Assembly: GCA_022036555.1 (NCBI GenBank)
Contig: CM039139.1
Location: forward strand, 17,142,657 to 17,206,656
DNA from: Microstegium vimineum
Lineage: Eukaryota; Streptophyta; Magnoliopsida; Poales; Poaceae
Reading direction: 5' to 3'
DNA length: 64,000 nucleotides
Shown: positions 12,328-24,007 of the stretch, piece after piece
Position numbering within the stretch: the first letter of the stretch is position 1
Layout of the letters: each line of letters opens with the position of its first letter
Program-made: the position numbers and the translations under genes
Notes under the pieces: generated by a model
The model's input: only the letters and a program-made list of their open reading frames with translations
Told to the model about the DNA's origin: nothing
Databases searched by the model: none

Positions 12328-12329
12328 AT

Positions 12330-12342
12330 TGGTATAGGGGCC
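12330..12342 (+). other. SIRE primer-binding site
   Basis: TGGTATAGGGGCC begins two bases after the 5' LTR. It matches only the first part of the usual initiator-methionine tRNA complement (TGGTATCAGAGC), so it is a mutated PBS. Confidence 0.65.
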
Positions 12343-12379
12343 GTGTTGCTCTAATTTAGTCTTAACCGCCTAGAGTAAG

Positions 12380-14755
12380 ATGTCCCATAGGGATGGACCG
12401 CCGCCCATGTTTGATGGAGATGACTTTCCATATTGGAAAGTGCGTATGGAGGCTTACCTCGAAGCCTTAGATGTTGGTGTGCTCAAAGCCGCCACCGATG
12501 GTTTTGCGGCCTATGACGGAGAACCATTCGGTGATGAGGTCCACTATGAGAAGTGGAATGCCAAAGCCCGGAACACTCTCTTTAGGGGCATTGGCAAAGA
12601 TGTGTTCAACCGTGTGCGAACCTCAAAGACCGCACATGAGTTGTGGAAGAACATTTGTGCTCTCCATGAGGGCACAAAGAGCGAGCGGGAAGAGCGATAT
12701 CACTTAGTCATGAATAAGATGAATGATTTTACCATGCTTGCTCAGGAAAATGCAAATGAAATGTACTCACGCTTAAATGTTCTTGTAGAATAATTGAATG
12801 CACTTGGGTTAAAGAAAATGGATGAAGCCGATGTTGTAAGGAAGATTCTTTGTGTGCTTCCTATTGGCAAGTATGCTAACATTGTGATGGTGTTGCATCA
12901 AGGTGATCTTTCCAAATATACACCAACACAAGTTTTGGGAAAGATCAATGCACATGAGATGTACATGCACATCAACAAAGAAGAAGAAGCTTCATCATCC
13001 ACCAAGAAGAAAGACTTGGCCTTCAAAGCTAGTCATGACTCGGGCAAGTCAAAGATGGAGTATTATAGCTCAAGTGAAGATGATGACTCCAACATTGCTC
13101 TAATGGTGAAGAAGACCACCAAGATGCTAAAGAAGCTAAACAAGAGTGGTGTCAAGTTTGATTCAAGAAAGAAGAAGTTCTTCACTAGCAACAAGAGGAA
13201 GCCATTGTCAGAAATGGATTGCTTCAATTGTGGAGATCTTGGCCATCTAGCTCACCATTGTACCAAGCCCAAGAAGGACAAGTACAAGAAGAAGTACAAG
13301 AATGGCAAAGAGCAAAAAGATGAGTCAAGCGAAGATGAGAAGCCCCACAAGAAGAAAGAAGGCTTCAAGAAGAAGAGGTTCCAACACCACAAGAAGAACG
13401 ATGGTAAGGCATACATTGTTGGTGATTGGTTAACCGACATCGAAGACTCAAGTGAGTCATCCGGTGATGAAAGTGAAGATGAGAAGGTGGCCGCTCTAGT
13501 CATTGGGACTTCATTGCCTCCTCCACCACCACCGTCTTCCTCCACTACATCCTCTACACACCTATGCCTTTTGTCTAAGGGTGACCGGAAGGTATAATCC
13601 AAAGTAGAGGATAGTGATGATAGTGATGACAGTGGTAGTGAAAGTGAAAAAGTATACAAAGCTCCTTCTTATGATGAACTCATAAAATTGCTCACTAAGT
13701 ATACTAAAATTGTGAAGAAGGAGCAAGCTAAAAATGAAGAGCTTGAAAAAGAAAATGATGACTTGCAAGAGAAACTTGAAACAACATCCAATGCTAGTGA
13801 TGAGCTAATTAGTGAAAACAAATCCTTATCCTCAAATGCTAGGGATCTCAAATCCTCTCTAAAAGAGCTAAAAGAGAAACATGATAAGCTAGAGAGGACA
13901 TCACAAGAGCTTAGAGAAAAATACATCAAGCTTAGGGATGAGTACACCGAAATAAAGATGAACTATGATACTCTCTTTATAGCTAATGAATGTCTTGAGG
14001 ATGCTTTGCCTATTGCTGCTAACCCCATTGTCAAGATTGACATTGGCACTTCTTGTGATGATTTAATTGTTGAGCCCATTGAGCAAGAGCCTAAGTGCAA
14101 AGGCAAGCAAGTGGTTGTGGCGGATAACTACAATAAATATATGAAGATCAAGAATGAGAATGAAAAGCTCAAGCAAGATCTTATCAAGCTCAAGTCAACC
14201 AAGTCAATTGTGATTGAGTCACAAGATGAAGACTATAATGTGGCACTTGAAGTTGATATGCTTAGAGAAGAGAAAAAGAGGCTAAAGAATGAGAAGAACC
14301 ATCTAGCCATTGGAATGGAGAGGTTCACTAAGGGCCACAATCTTCAAAGTGAGCTTCTTATGAACACTATCATGAAGAATGACAAAGCCGGTCTTGGCTA
14401 CAAGTCCGCTCAAGTGAAGAAGGTCAAAGCTAAAGCCAAACCTCAATATCAACAAGCCAAGTACTTTTATCAAGAAAAGCCAAAGCCAAAGATGAAGACA
14501 TGCTTTGAGTGTGGGAAGCAAGGACACTTTTCTCACAATTGTGTGACTCCACCTCCACAATCCTTGCCCAAGCACACTAGGCCTTTTGCATACAATGCTC
14601 ACTATATCATCAACAAGGATGTCAAGGGCAAACCACTTGTTGTGTTCTTAGGACCACCCAACAAGAATATACCAAGGACACTTTGGGTGGCTAAGTCATT
14701 AGTAGATAAAGCAATGGGCTCCCGTACTCAATGGGTGCCTAAACAAAAAGCTTGA
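12380..14755 (+). pseudogene. SIRE gag, two in-frame stops
   Basis: One frame runs from ATG 12380 to TGA 14753, broken by TAA at 12791 and TAA at 13595. The pieces 12380-12793, 12794-13597 and 13598-14755 are all in the same frame. The N-terminal part (PPPMFDGDDFPYWKVRMEAY...) is the copia Gag capsid-type domain. A CCHC zinc knuckle lies at 13220-13261 and a second at 14501-14542. Between them are lysine/serine/acid-rich stretches and a long heptad-like coiled coil (about 13690-14010). Gag would form the cytoplasmic virus-like particle and bind RNA. A stop after about 137 codons makes this copy defective. The following pol ORF is in another frame. Confidence 0.9.
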
Positions 14756-14771
14756 TCTCTTGTATGTGTAG

Positions 14772-16400
14772 GTGAACTACAAGACCGGTGGAAGTCATTG
14801 GGTGATAGATAGTGGATGCACTCAACATATGACCGGTGACTCCCGGATGTTCACCACACTTGAGAAATATTGTGAAGGACAAGACAAGATTACCTTTGGG
14901 GACAATTCAAAAGGCAAAGTGCAAGGCCTAGGCAAAGTGGCAATCTCCCATGATCAATCAATATCAAATGTCTTGCTAGTGCAATCTTTGAGCTTCAACT
15001 TGCTATCGGTGGGACAACTATGTGATCTTGGTTTCCAATGTCTCTTCACTCCAAATGAGGTAGTTGTGACCAAGATGGAAGATTCATCATTGATATTCAA
15101 AGGGTTTTGGCACAACAATCTCTACTTAGTGGATTTCAGCTCAAATGAACCTAGTTTGCAAACATGTCTATTCTCCAAGAGTTCTTTGGGTTGGCTATGG
15201 CATAGAAGATTAGCATATGTGGGAATGTCAACTTTGAAGAAGCTTGTCAAGAAGGAGATGGTTAGAGGAGTGAAGGATGTGGTGTTTGAGAAGGACAAAT
15301 TGTGTAGTGCATGTCAAGCCAGCAAGCAAGTGGCCAACACACATCCAACCAAAGCCTTCATGTCAACCTCAAAAGTCCTAGAGCTACTCCACATAGATCT
15401 ATTTGGACCTACCACCTATGCTAGCCTTGGGGGTAATCTCTTTTGCTTGGTTGTAGTTCATGACTACTCTAGGTACACTTGGGTGTTCTTTCTTCAAGAC
15501 AAGGGAGAGACTCAATCAATATTCAAGAAGTTTGCAACTAGAGCCCAAAATGAGTTTGATGTGAAGATCAAGAAGATAAGAAGTGACAATGGGACCGAGT
15601 TTGTGAACACCAAGATTGAAGACTATTGTGATGAAGTTGGGATCAAGCATGAGGTGTCCGCCACCTATACCCCACAACAAAATGGTGTAGTAGAGAGGAA
15701 GAACCGAACACTAATCACTCTTGCAAGATCAATGCTTGATGAATACAACACCCCCGAGAAGTTTTGGGCCGAAGCAATCAACACCGCATGCTATGCGGTC
15801 AACCGGCTCTTTGTTCAAAGGCTTCTCAAGAAGACCCCCTATGAGCTTGTGAATGGGAAAAAACCGGATATATCCTTCTTCCGAGTGTTTGGATGCAAAG
15901 TGTACATTTACAAGAAGCGCCAACACTTGGGCAAGTTCCAAAGGAGATGTGACATTGGTTTCTTACTTGGTTATTCTCTTAAATCCAAGGCATATCGAGT
16001 ATTTAACAAAGCCTCCGGCCTAGTTGAAGAAACATATGACTTGGAGTTTGATGAAACTAATGGCTCTCAAGAAGAGCATGAGAATCTTAATGATGTAGGT
16101 GATGAACCCTTGAGGGAGGCTATGAAGAATATGCCTGTTGGTGCAATCAACCCACTAGAGGTGGAAGGAGTTGAAGATGATGCAAATCAAGTACCCTCTC
16201 CACCTCACACGCCTCAAGTTGATGAAGAACAAGTGAGGGAAGCACAAGAAGATATCTTCATCTCTCAAGATCAAGCCGAGGCTCAAGCTAGTGATGTTGA
16301 TGCACCACAACCTCATCCCCAAGTGATTGATAGAAGATCTACACCTATGCTTCAAGCTCATCCACAAGACCTCATCATAGGGAGTCCATCAAGGGGGTAA
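14772..16400 (+). pseudogene. SIRE pol, protease and integrase part
   Basis: An open frame of 542 codons. The aspartic protease motif VIDSGCTQHM is at its start (DSG at 14808-14816). GAG-pre-integrase with LWHRRLAYVGM and the HHCC zinc region (CSACQASK) follow, then the DDE integrase core: first aspartate in HIDLFGP (15396-15398), second in SDNGTEF, glutamate in QNGVVERKNRT. The frame ends at 16400 through an apparent single-base loss in a G run. A second apparent single-base loss lies near 16440 before RT begins, so protease-integrase is separated from RT-RNase H. The polyprotein would mature Gag and insert cDNA into the genome. Confidence 0.92.
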
Positions 16401-16469
16401 CAACTCGATCTAAACTTGCTTCTTATGTTGAGCATCATCTTTTGTTTCCTTTGTTGAGCCTTCTAGTGT

Positions 16470-17997
16470 GGAGGATGCACTTGCAGATCCGGATTGGGTG
16501 AACGCCAGACATGAAGAGTTGAACAACTTCACCCGGAACGAAGTGTGGACACTAGTGGAAAAGCCCAAAGGATCAAGAATCATTGGCACCAAATGGGTGT
16601 TTAGGAACAAGCAAGATGATTAAGGTGTGGTTGTGAGGAACAAGGCAAGATTGGTGGCAAAGGGGTTCTCCCAAGTTGAAGGCTTGGATTTTGGGAAGAC
16701 CTTTGCACCTGTTGCAAGACTAGAAGCCATTCGTATCCTTTTGGCATATGCTTCACATCACAAAATGAAACTTTTTCAAATGGATGTGAAGAGTGCCTTT
16801 CTAAATGGTTTCATCAATGAACTTGTTTTTGTCTCACAACCTCCTGGGTTTGAAGACCTCAATTGTCCTAATCATGTGTATAGGTTATCCAAGACACTCT
16901 ATGGTTTGAAGCAAGCTCCAAGAGCTTGGTATGAGAGGCTAAGGTACTTCCTACTCAAGAAGGGCTTCAAGATCGGGAAAGTGGATACCACACTCTTCAC
17001 CAAGGTGCTAGATGGAGAGATCTTTGTTTGCAAAGTGTATGTCGATGACATTATATTTGGGTCAACAAACCAATATCATAGCAAGGAATTTGGTGCATTG
17101 ATGTCCAAGGAGTTCGAGATGTCGATGATTGGCGAGCTAACCTTCTTCCTTGGCTTCCAAGTGAAGCAATTGAGGGAGGGCACCTTCATATCTCAAGATA
17201 AGTACACTAATAATGTGCTCAAGAAATTCAAGATGGAGGATTGCAAGCCAATCAAGACCCCAATGCCTACCAATGGGCATCTCGATCTCGATGAGGGAGG
17301 TAAACCGATAGACCAAACTCTTTACCGCTCAATGATCGGTAGTTTACTTTACCTCACCGCATCTAGGTCGGATATCATGTTTAGTGTGTGTATGTGTGCT
17401 AGGTTTCAAGCAAACCCTAAGGAGTCGCATCTAAGTGCGGTTAAAAGAATCCTTAGGTACATAAGGTACAGCCCTAGCATTGGTCTTTGGTATCCCAAAG
17501 GAGCTCCCTTCCTACTTTGTGGCTATTCCGATTTGGATTATGCCGGGTGTAAGGTTGATAGGAAGAGTACCTCCGGCGGTTGCCATTTGCTAGGAAGATC
17601 ACTTGTTTCTTGGTCCTCAAAGAAGCAAAATAGTGTGGCATTATCTACCGCCGAGGCGGAATACATAGCCATGGGAGCTAGTTGTGCACAAATCTTATAC
17701 ATGTCCCAAACACTACTTGATTACGACGTGGTTTTAAAAGATGTTCCACTTTTGTGTGATAATGAAAGCGCCGTAAAGCTTGCAAATAACCCGGTTCAAC
17801 ACTCTCGCACCAAGCACATTGATATCCGCCATCACTTTCTTAGAGATCATGTGGCTAGGAAAGATATCACACTAGTGGGAGTTTCTAGCGAAAATCAATT
17901 GGCAGACATCTTCACTAGACCACTCGATGAAGCAACCTTTTGTAGGTTGAGAAGCGAGTTGAATGTGCTTGATCACTCTAACTTCACTAAAAGATGA
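16470..17997 (+). pseudogene. SIRE pol, reverse transcriptase and RNase H part
   Basis: Copia RT blocks are readable in order: RNKARLVAKGFSQVEGLDFG, MDVKSAFLNG, YGLKQAPRAWY and the catalytic YVDDIIFG (17038-17061). RNase H follows with YADLDYAG-like and STAEAEYIA motifs and the LADIFTRPL end. The part from about 16470 to 16620 is in frame with the rest but separated from it by TAA at 16621-16623. From 16627 the frame is open for 456 codons. This half would reverse-transcribe the element RNA. The stop and upstream frameshifts make it inactive in cis. Confidence 0.92.
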
Positions 17998-19503
17998 TCT
18001 TGTGTGAACCAACCTTGCATCATGTGTAATATAATCATGTTAATCTAGTAATGCACATAGGCTTGGCTAACATGGTTGGAATAACCGTTCTTGAACGTGT
18101 GAAGAAGTCCAAATCATGGTTTAAACTTGCAAGCAACCTAGATTCAATTTCTTGTAATGCATTGCATTTGCATGTGTTGTTTGTCGTTTCTTTTCGGTTA
18201 AGTTTGAGCATCCAATGTGTTCGTCCACTTAGGGGGAGCATTCCAAGCTCAAGACACTTCTTTACCCCTCTTGTAGCCATATGATGTCTCCTTGAAGTTT
18301 CGATTCGAATATTTTGAACTGAAAACTACTTAAGCCTAAGGCAAACTATTTGCAAATGAGTGGTTGAGAGATGGTTCTCATATCAAGTCCAATCAGGCTT
18401 TATTTGGATCTTATTGGATTGAGACTTGGTTGGGAGAGAAGAAACAAAAAGAAAGTTTGAAAAAATTCTAAAATTTTGGCGAGGGACGCTACGTCATGCT
18501 TACCTCAGTGTCCATCGCAACCGTCCGGACAGAAAATGCCGCATGTTTGAGGGGCGACAGACGATCTCCAGCGTCCGTCGCAGAGCGTCCGATGCAATCA
18601 ATGTCGGTCGTCTCAAAAATTCCCTTCTGGTAGACAGACGGACGATCCCGTCGGACGTTGTCCAACGTCCGTCGCAGAATGACAGAGCGTCTGTCGCTCC
18701 ACGTCGGAGCGTCCGTCGCGAACTTAAGGCACAAATTTTTTTTAAAAAAAATCTGTCTCTTCTCTCCCTCTCTCGGTCGGTTTTTCTTCCTTTCCGTACA
18801 CCGTCGCCGCCCGCATCTCCTGAACCCTAACTGCCTCTCGCCGCCGCCGCCGCTAACCTCCGCACTGCCCGCTCACCCAGGGTCGTGCCTCCCCGCGCCG
18901 GCGTGCCCTTTCCGGTGCCCGCGCCCAGCGCCGCCTTCACCGCTCACCGGAGACCTCCCCTCTGCCCTATGCGTTTTGGCCAAGCAGAGAACCCCCTTCT
19001 CCCGTTGTTTGCTTGGGTGTCCTTCCAGGATTCCCCTGAGGTCCTCCCTGGATCTCTAAGGTGAATTGTTGCCTTGCATTCCCCCTTCTCATGGTGCTGA
19101 TCCCCCTTTCTCCTTCCTTTACCTAAACCACCACTTTGCATATCCTTTTTAGGTTGCGGACTATGCTTTGAGATTGACCGAGACATCTTTCCTTCTCTTT
19201 TCTGAGTTACTTGGTCAGAGGTATGGAAATGGACAGAGAACGATCTTTTACTTATCTATCTCATGATTCACCCATTAGATATTCTCATCTCTAGTTATAT
19301 TCCTATCTATCTATGCGAACAGGGTCAGTGTGTCAGAGACAGTGACAGTGAACTCGGGACAAAGCCCGCGAGTAAGGAACGAGGCAAAGCCTCGAGAGTG
19401 TCAGTCCAGGGCTTTCAAAGCCACACTTACAGTGTTTGTGCTTGGATTTGACAGAGGGTTGTTTTGCTGAGTGTCAGTTGGCAGTGGGCAGTGAGTTTGT
19501 GAT
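17998..19503 (+). other. SIRE spacer between pol and the extra ORF
   Basis: 1.5 kb with a characteristic AGGGGGAGCATTCC segment near 18230, a GC motif cluster (18480-18725), a T-run and pyrimidine-rich leader (18735-18850) and then GCCGCC-rich sequence resembling a plant 5' UTR. After it come short GACAGTG and GTGTCAG repeats (19325-19530). The layout looks like a separate leader, perhaps with its own promoter or intron, for the downstream ORF; that reading is inference. Confidence 0.6.
18480..18725 (+). repeat. Cluster of AGCGTCCGTCG / GTCGGACG motifs before the extra ORF
   Basis: Many diverged copies of the same GC-rich element found upstream of the LTR TATA box (for example AGCGTCCGTCGC, CGTCGGACGTTG, GGAGCGTCCGTCGC). 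Its reappearance directly before a second pyrimidine-rich leader suggests a duplicated promoter-proximal module. Confidence 0.7.
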
Positions 19504-19557
19504 TTGACAGTTGAGGATCTCTTGACAGTGACACTTGGTCTTATCCAGTGTATGTCC

Positions 19558-21117
19558 ATGGCAAGAACGAAGAACGCCGGTCCAGTTCCCGGTAGTGGTG
19601 GCGACCCTCCACCTCCACTGCGTCCACCCACTGATCGGGGAAGGGGCAAGCAAAAGGTTATTTCCAAGAAGCGCAAGAGGCCACTTATGGATCCAGATTC
19701 AGCAGCAATCGTTGCAGTGGCAGAGGCCGCAGAGATCGCGGAGCGAGGTGGACGTCGCGCCGGTTTGAGGCTCTCGCCTCGCCGTGGAGAGCGTCGTGAG
19801 TCCCCTACGCGTCCAGAGACAGAGCCCGCAGAGGCTACTGAGCCAGAGGAGGCAGAGCCAGTTCCAGAGACTGAGCAGACAGAGGCTGCCGGCCACTCTT
19901 CGATTGGGGAGCTGATGAGTCGCAGAGTTACACGTTCTAGAGGCTCTGGAGCTCCTCCTAGTCCTCCCGGACCTCAGCTACCAAATCCAGTGAGGCATCA
20001 GGTCAGGGTTCTCGCAGCCAAGCAGGTCCAGCTACTCCGCTTCGTGGACTTTCAGTCTTGGTTCCCCGCTCAGAGGGACCCCCGTGCTGGACGTGACTTC
20101 TATACCACTATCCACGAGGATTTCTACAGAGCGTACGTTGAGACCGACGCTCCTCTTAGGGCTCACAGAGTTTGCCCACCTGCTCACATAGAGGGTGTCG
20201 GTAGTCCAGAGATTCTCCAACACTTGCAGTATATTCAGGGCCTGACTGATTTGATGGGACGATCCGGTGCTTATCAGAAGGACTGGGTCTATCAGTTCTA
20301 CGCCTCTCTGTGGATCTCCCCTGACCACGAGTTCTTTCACTTCGGCTTTAAGGGCAGCGACTTCAGGGTCATAGCAGCCCGATTCAGAGAGCTTTTCCAC
20401 TTAGAGTCCTCTTCTACGAAGATTCACAGTTTGTGCTATGGGGATCAGGAGGCACCTCGCCGACCTCACGATGGAATAGTGTCATCTACATATTACGTGA
20501 GGCCATGTTTCCAGCTACCTTTCACCGAGGGTTCGAGCCGCACTCCGAGAGACCTCACACCTCTTGCTCGGATTCTCCATGAGATACTTAGACGTACCAT
20601 TCTTCCCCGGATTGGAGCCCGGGACACTATTACCCGTCTTCAGCTATGGCTACATGCTCATATCATCCGGAAAGAGAAGTTTGATCTTTGGGATTTGATA
20701 GTCAGCGAGCTTGAGGACATCATTGCTGCAGGGTTTAGAGGACACTGGCAGCTACAGTTTGCACATTGGATTTCATATCTGGTAGTGGCCACGACTCGAT
20801 CTGGATCTCTACGTGTCACTCTTACCAGGTCAGCTACTGAGTTCCCCGTCTACTCGATGAGCCAGTTGGTCATCCACGGGAACCTGCCTCGCCCCAGCAG
20901 AGCATACCGACCAGGCACCAGACAGGCAGGTGTGTCACCTCAGTCGGCAGAGGACACTGACGCCACAGTTGAGCAGATCGCCCAGGCAGAGCTTGCGGAT
21001 CTTGATGCTCAGATTGACACCGCTGCCGAGGCTGCCTACAAAGAGGACCTGGACTCTGACAGCTCTGATGAGGACTACAGGCCCATGCCCGATTACGCAC
21101 CGATTGTAGGGTTATGA
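19558..21117 (+). pseudogene. SIRE extra ORF, 5' part, ended by a nested LTR
   Basis: ATG 19558 (MARTKNAGP) is the likely start; an upstream in-frame ATG stands at 19504. The N-terminus is proline/glutamate-rich with a basic KKRKRP stretch that may be nuclear-targeting. The centre (roughly residues 150-420) resembles the 'putative plant transposon protein' type found downstream of pol in SIRE-like elements: FRELFHLES, DLTPLARILHEILRRTILP, LHAHIIRKEKFDLWDLI. The C-terminus is acidic. I see no transmembrane segment or signal peptide, so env-like is not supported. Codons after 21104 and the TGA at 21115-21117 belong to the inserted LTR. The function is unknown. Confidence 0.75.
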
Positions 21118-22343
21118 GGTTGCTACGCTAGCCGGAAAACAAAATTTTCTGCCCCATAAACCAGGAACTAGTGCCAGTTATAGATCACGGGGTTACCACT
21201 AGACGCACAGGTGCAGCGGAAGCGACTTGATGTAGCGTGCGTGTCGCAGCAGTGTCGTGCAGTTGCGAGGTCGTCCATCTCAACGTCTCTTACTCGTGGT
21301 TCATCCTTGTGCTCCAAATGCAGCACCTCTGAGGAATCCCACACGTGCAGGGAAGAAGCGTCACGTCTCTGGACTGCTAGGTCCGCGAGGAGTACTAGGC
21401 GTGAGCGTGGGGAGGGCGACGACGGCTGCCAAAGGACGTAAGATCAACTCGCCCCGCGCCACCCTTGCTTATATAGGCGTCCTAACGATCTCCCACGTTG
21501 GAGGCCCATTAGTAACCCTAAACCTAGTCTAATTCAGGTCCAACGCGAATTAGGCTTCCAGCCCCTTAAGCGTGCGACCCTATGGACTCACACACACATA
21601 GACATGGCTCAAGTACTCTTACTCGACCAATAGTTGATAGCGGCCTCTAGCAAGGCGTGTCAACTCCTATGCATACGCTACGATCATATCAGACGAACCA
21701 CCACATTATAATATACATGTTATTTCTTTGCCTCATGATATTTGGTTCAACTCGTGGGTTAACACTTAACCCAAGCACGGCCATGCATTTCATGATCTAA
21801 TCAATTGAGTGATCCAGTGATATCTTTCTCTCTCATGGAGAGTGGCAAATTCCATCTTGATTGACTATGTCTCACAGCATGTTTCCTGACAAACCCGAAA
21901 GTCGCCTTTATAACTACCCAATCATGGAGTAGCGTTTGGTAGTCCCAAGGTAGGTCATTTCACATCTTGAGTACATACGACAATCTCAGGTCTAAGGACA
22001 TAACGTACATGATGTGTATAGAGACAATCTCATGTCGGGTCTGTCCAGCACCATGTCCTACATGTGCCCACATTATTAGTTCGACATCTCCATGTCCATG
22101 ACTTGTGAAACATAGTCATCAACTAATAATGTGTTGATCCAATATTCATGTACATTCTAGTACAAACTTCGATCAGGGACAACTTTAGAATAACCATACA
22201 AGTAAAAGAGTTTCACAAACAATTCACATAATTGTTTATCGATACAAGTTGTCTTTAATGGATATTCATTGAACTCATAATATGTCATGGATACAAAGAA
22301 ATACAATCATCTCTATGATTACCTCTAGGGCATATTCCCAACA
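21105..22343 (-). mobile_element. Angela/BARE-like copia solo LTR, 1239 bp, nested in the extra ORF
   Basis: A perfect 5-bp TSD CCGAT (21100-21104 and 22344-22348) flanks it. On the minus strand it starts TGTTGGGAATATGCCCTAGAGG, the start known from Angela/BARE-type LTRs, and ends in CCTACA. A minus-strand TATA (CTATATAA) lies at about 21469-21477. There is no internal sequence, so it is a solo LTR. Confidence 0.9.
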
Positions 22344-23723
22344 CCGATGTCTCATGATCATGAGGCAGGAGGGTCAGCTTCAGCTCTAGCTCCAGTTTCA
22401 GGCACCTCAGAGGCCACTATCCTTTCCCTACTTACGAGGATGCAGGAGGAGCAGTCATGACAGGCAGAGGAGCAGAGGCGGCAGGTTGTAGATGTTCGGA
22501 GACTCACAGCTCAACAGTTTGCGGCTCAGGCTCAGACCCAGGCCCGGCAGGATGAGTTTCAGCGCCAGTTCCTAGCATATCAGATGCAGCAGGCTAAAAT
22601 TCAGAAGACTCAGACTATGCTTCTTGAGCGCCTCCTTAGCTCGACCTCCGGATAGACCGTCACTCCACAGCTTCAGATGTCCGGGGTCTCTCAGCAGCAA
22701 CCGTTAGTGGTCGTGGTACCGACTCCAGCGTTACCGTCAGGAGGACAGCAGAGTCAGGCACCAATAGCTCCACCCTTCCAGGCACCTGCCTCTCCGGAGT
22801 CTCAGTCTCCGAGGACCCAGGTGTCCTCATGGTTGGCTTCGCCCGGTGAGCTTCAGACAGGCTTCACACCTATCTAGGGAACCACCATTGCAGAGGCCTC
22901 GCGTGACCTCTCAGCCTCTTACTTGGAGATCACAGGAGATGACTCTCCCGGAGCCTCTCAGCTAGACACACGCGCTCCAGAGGTTGAGGTGGATCTTCCG
23001 GTGATGGGCACTTACCTTTCTTCAGTTGCCTCGTCGAAGATCGCACCCGACCAGTCCACGCAGACAGTCACCACTCCTCCAGCTGCAGTTCAGACATATG
23101 CGATCTCAGTAGTCGTTGAGGCAGTTGAGCCAGAGGCCCCAGTTCAGACACCGGAGCAGGACGAGGCCGTTACAGTGGTAGTGTCTACTCCACCTCAGTC
23201 CCAGCCAGCAGAGCTTGTGACAACAGTCTCTCTGGTCGCTTTGGCAGTATCTACTCCTCCACCACCTCGAGTCTTCACTTGTCGGGCTCCCAGACCCGTT
23301 ACGTCAGAGGCAGGACTATCAGAGGCACCAGCTGAGCCTCAGGGGGAGCTAGTTGAGTCAGCAGCTCCAGAGCTTCCAGGGTCAGCTCCAGAGGTCACCC
23401 CAGCTGCGCCTCCACCTGCAGCGGCCGAAGCGGATGTTGAGTCCGACGAGTCAGATCTAAAGGACTTCATCATGCCCGATCGTCAGGCTGCAGCTTCTTC
23501 GCCTTCTTATCCAGCCCGGATGCTTAGTTGTTGGTGCTCAACGCCAAAGGGGGAGAGAGGGTCGAGTATAGAGATAGAGGGGGGGAGGGATTCATTTCTT
23601 TGTGTGTCTTTAATCCCCCGTACTCATGTCATCATGTCTATTCTATTGCATTTGTGTATATGTGTGATGACTGATGCTTGTGAGATACTTGTGCTTGTGA
23701 GACATTCTCTTGTTTTTCACTAA
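22344..23723 (+). pseudogene. SIRE extra ORF, 3' part with three stops
   Basis: Beyond the solo LTR the extra ORF continues in the frame predicted from the TSD junction. It is interrupted by TGA 22458-22460, TAG 22653-22655 and TAG 22875-22877, then open to 23721. The sequence is glutamine-rich with a predicted helix around 22460-22630, then proline/serine/valine-rich low complexity, then an acidic tail and a CSTPKGE-like end close to the PPT. It is the decayed second half of the protein at 19558. Confidence 0.75.
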
Positions 23724-23993
23724 TATATGGTGTGAGTTGTCTCTTGTTCATGATATGTCTCTATGATCTAATGGTAATTGAGCTTCCGCATCTTACTCCG
23801 ATATATGGTTGAGAATATCATGAGGTACTTCGCTTAATATTCATATTCATGAGTACCATGTTTGTGATTTGGTTTGGGTGAGCAAGTTTGTTTCATTATA
23901 AATTCACTAACCCTTGCTCAACCATTCAAGTCACCAAAATCCTAACCTTTCACTCTTATATCCATACTCGAGGAGTTATTGTCGTCAATCACC

Positions 23994-24006
23994 AAAAAGG
24001 GGGAGA
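23994..24006 (+). other. SIRE polypurine tract
   Basis: AAAAAGGGGGAGA stands directly before the 3' LTR (one T between). It is the plus-strand DNA primer site and confirms the LTR border. Confidence 0.85.
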
Positions 24007-24007
24007 T

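Noticed and set aside
19558..21117. Envelope-like gene
   Set aside because: SIRE elements are sometimes said to carry env-like ORFs, but no signal peptide or transmembrane helix is visible here.
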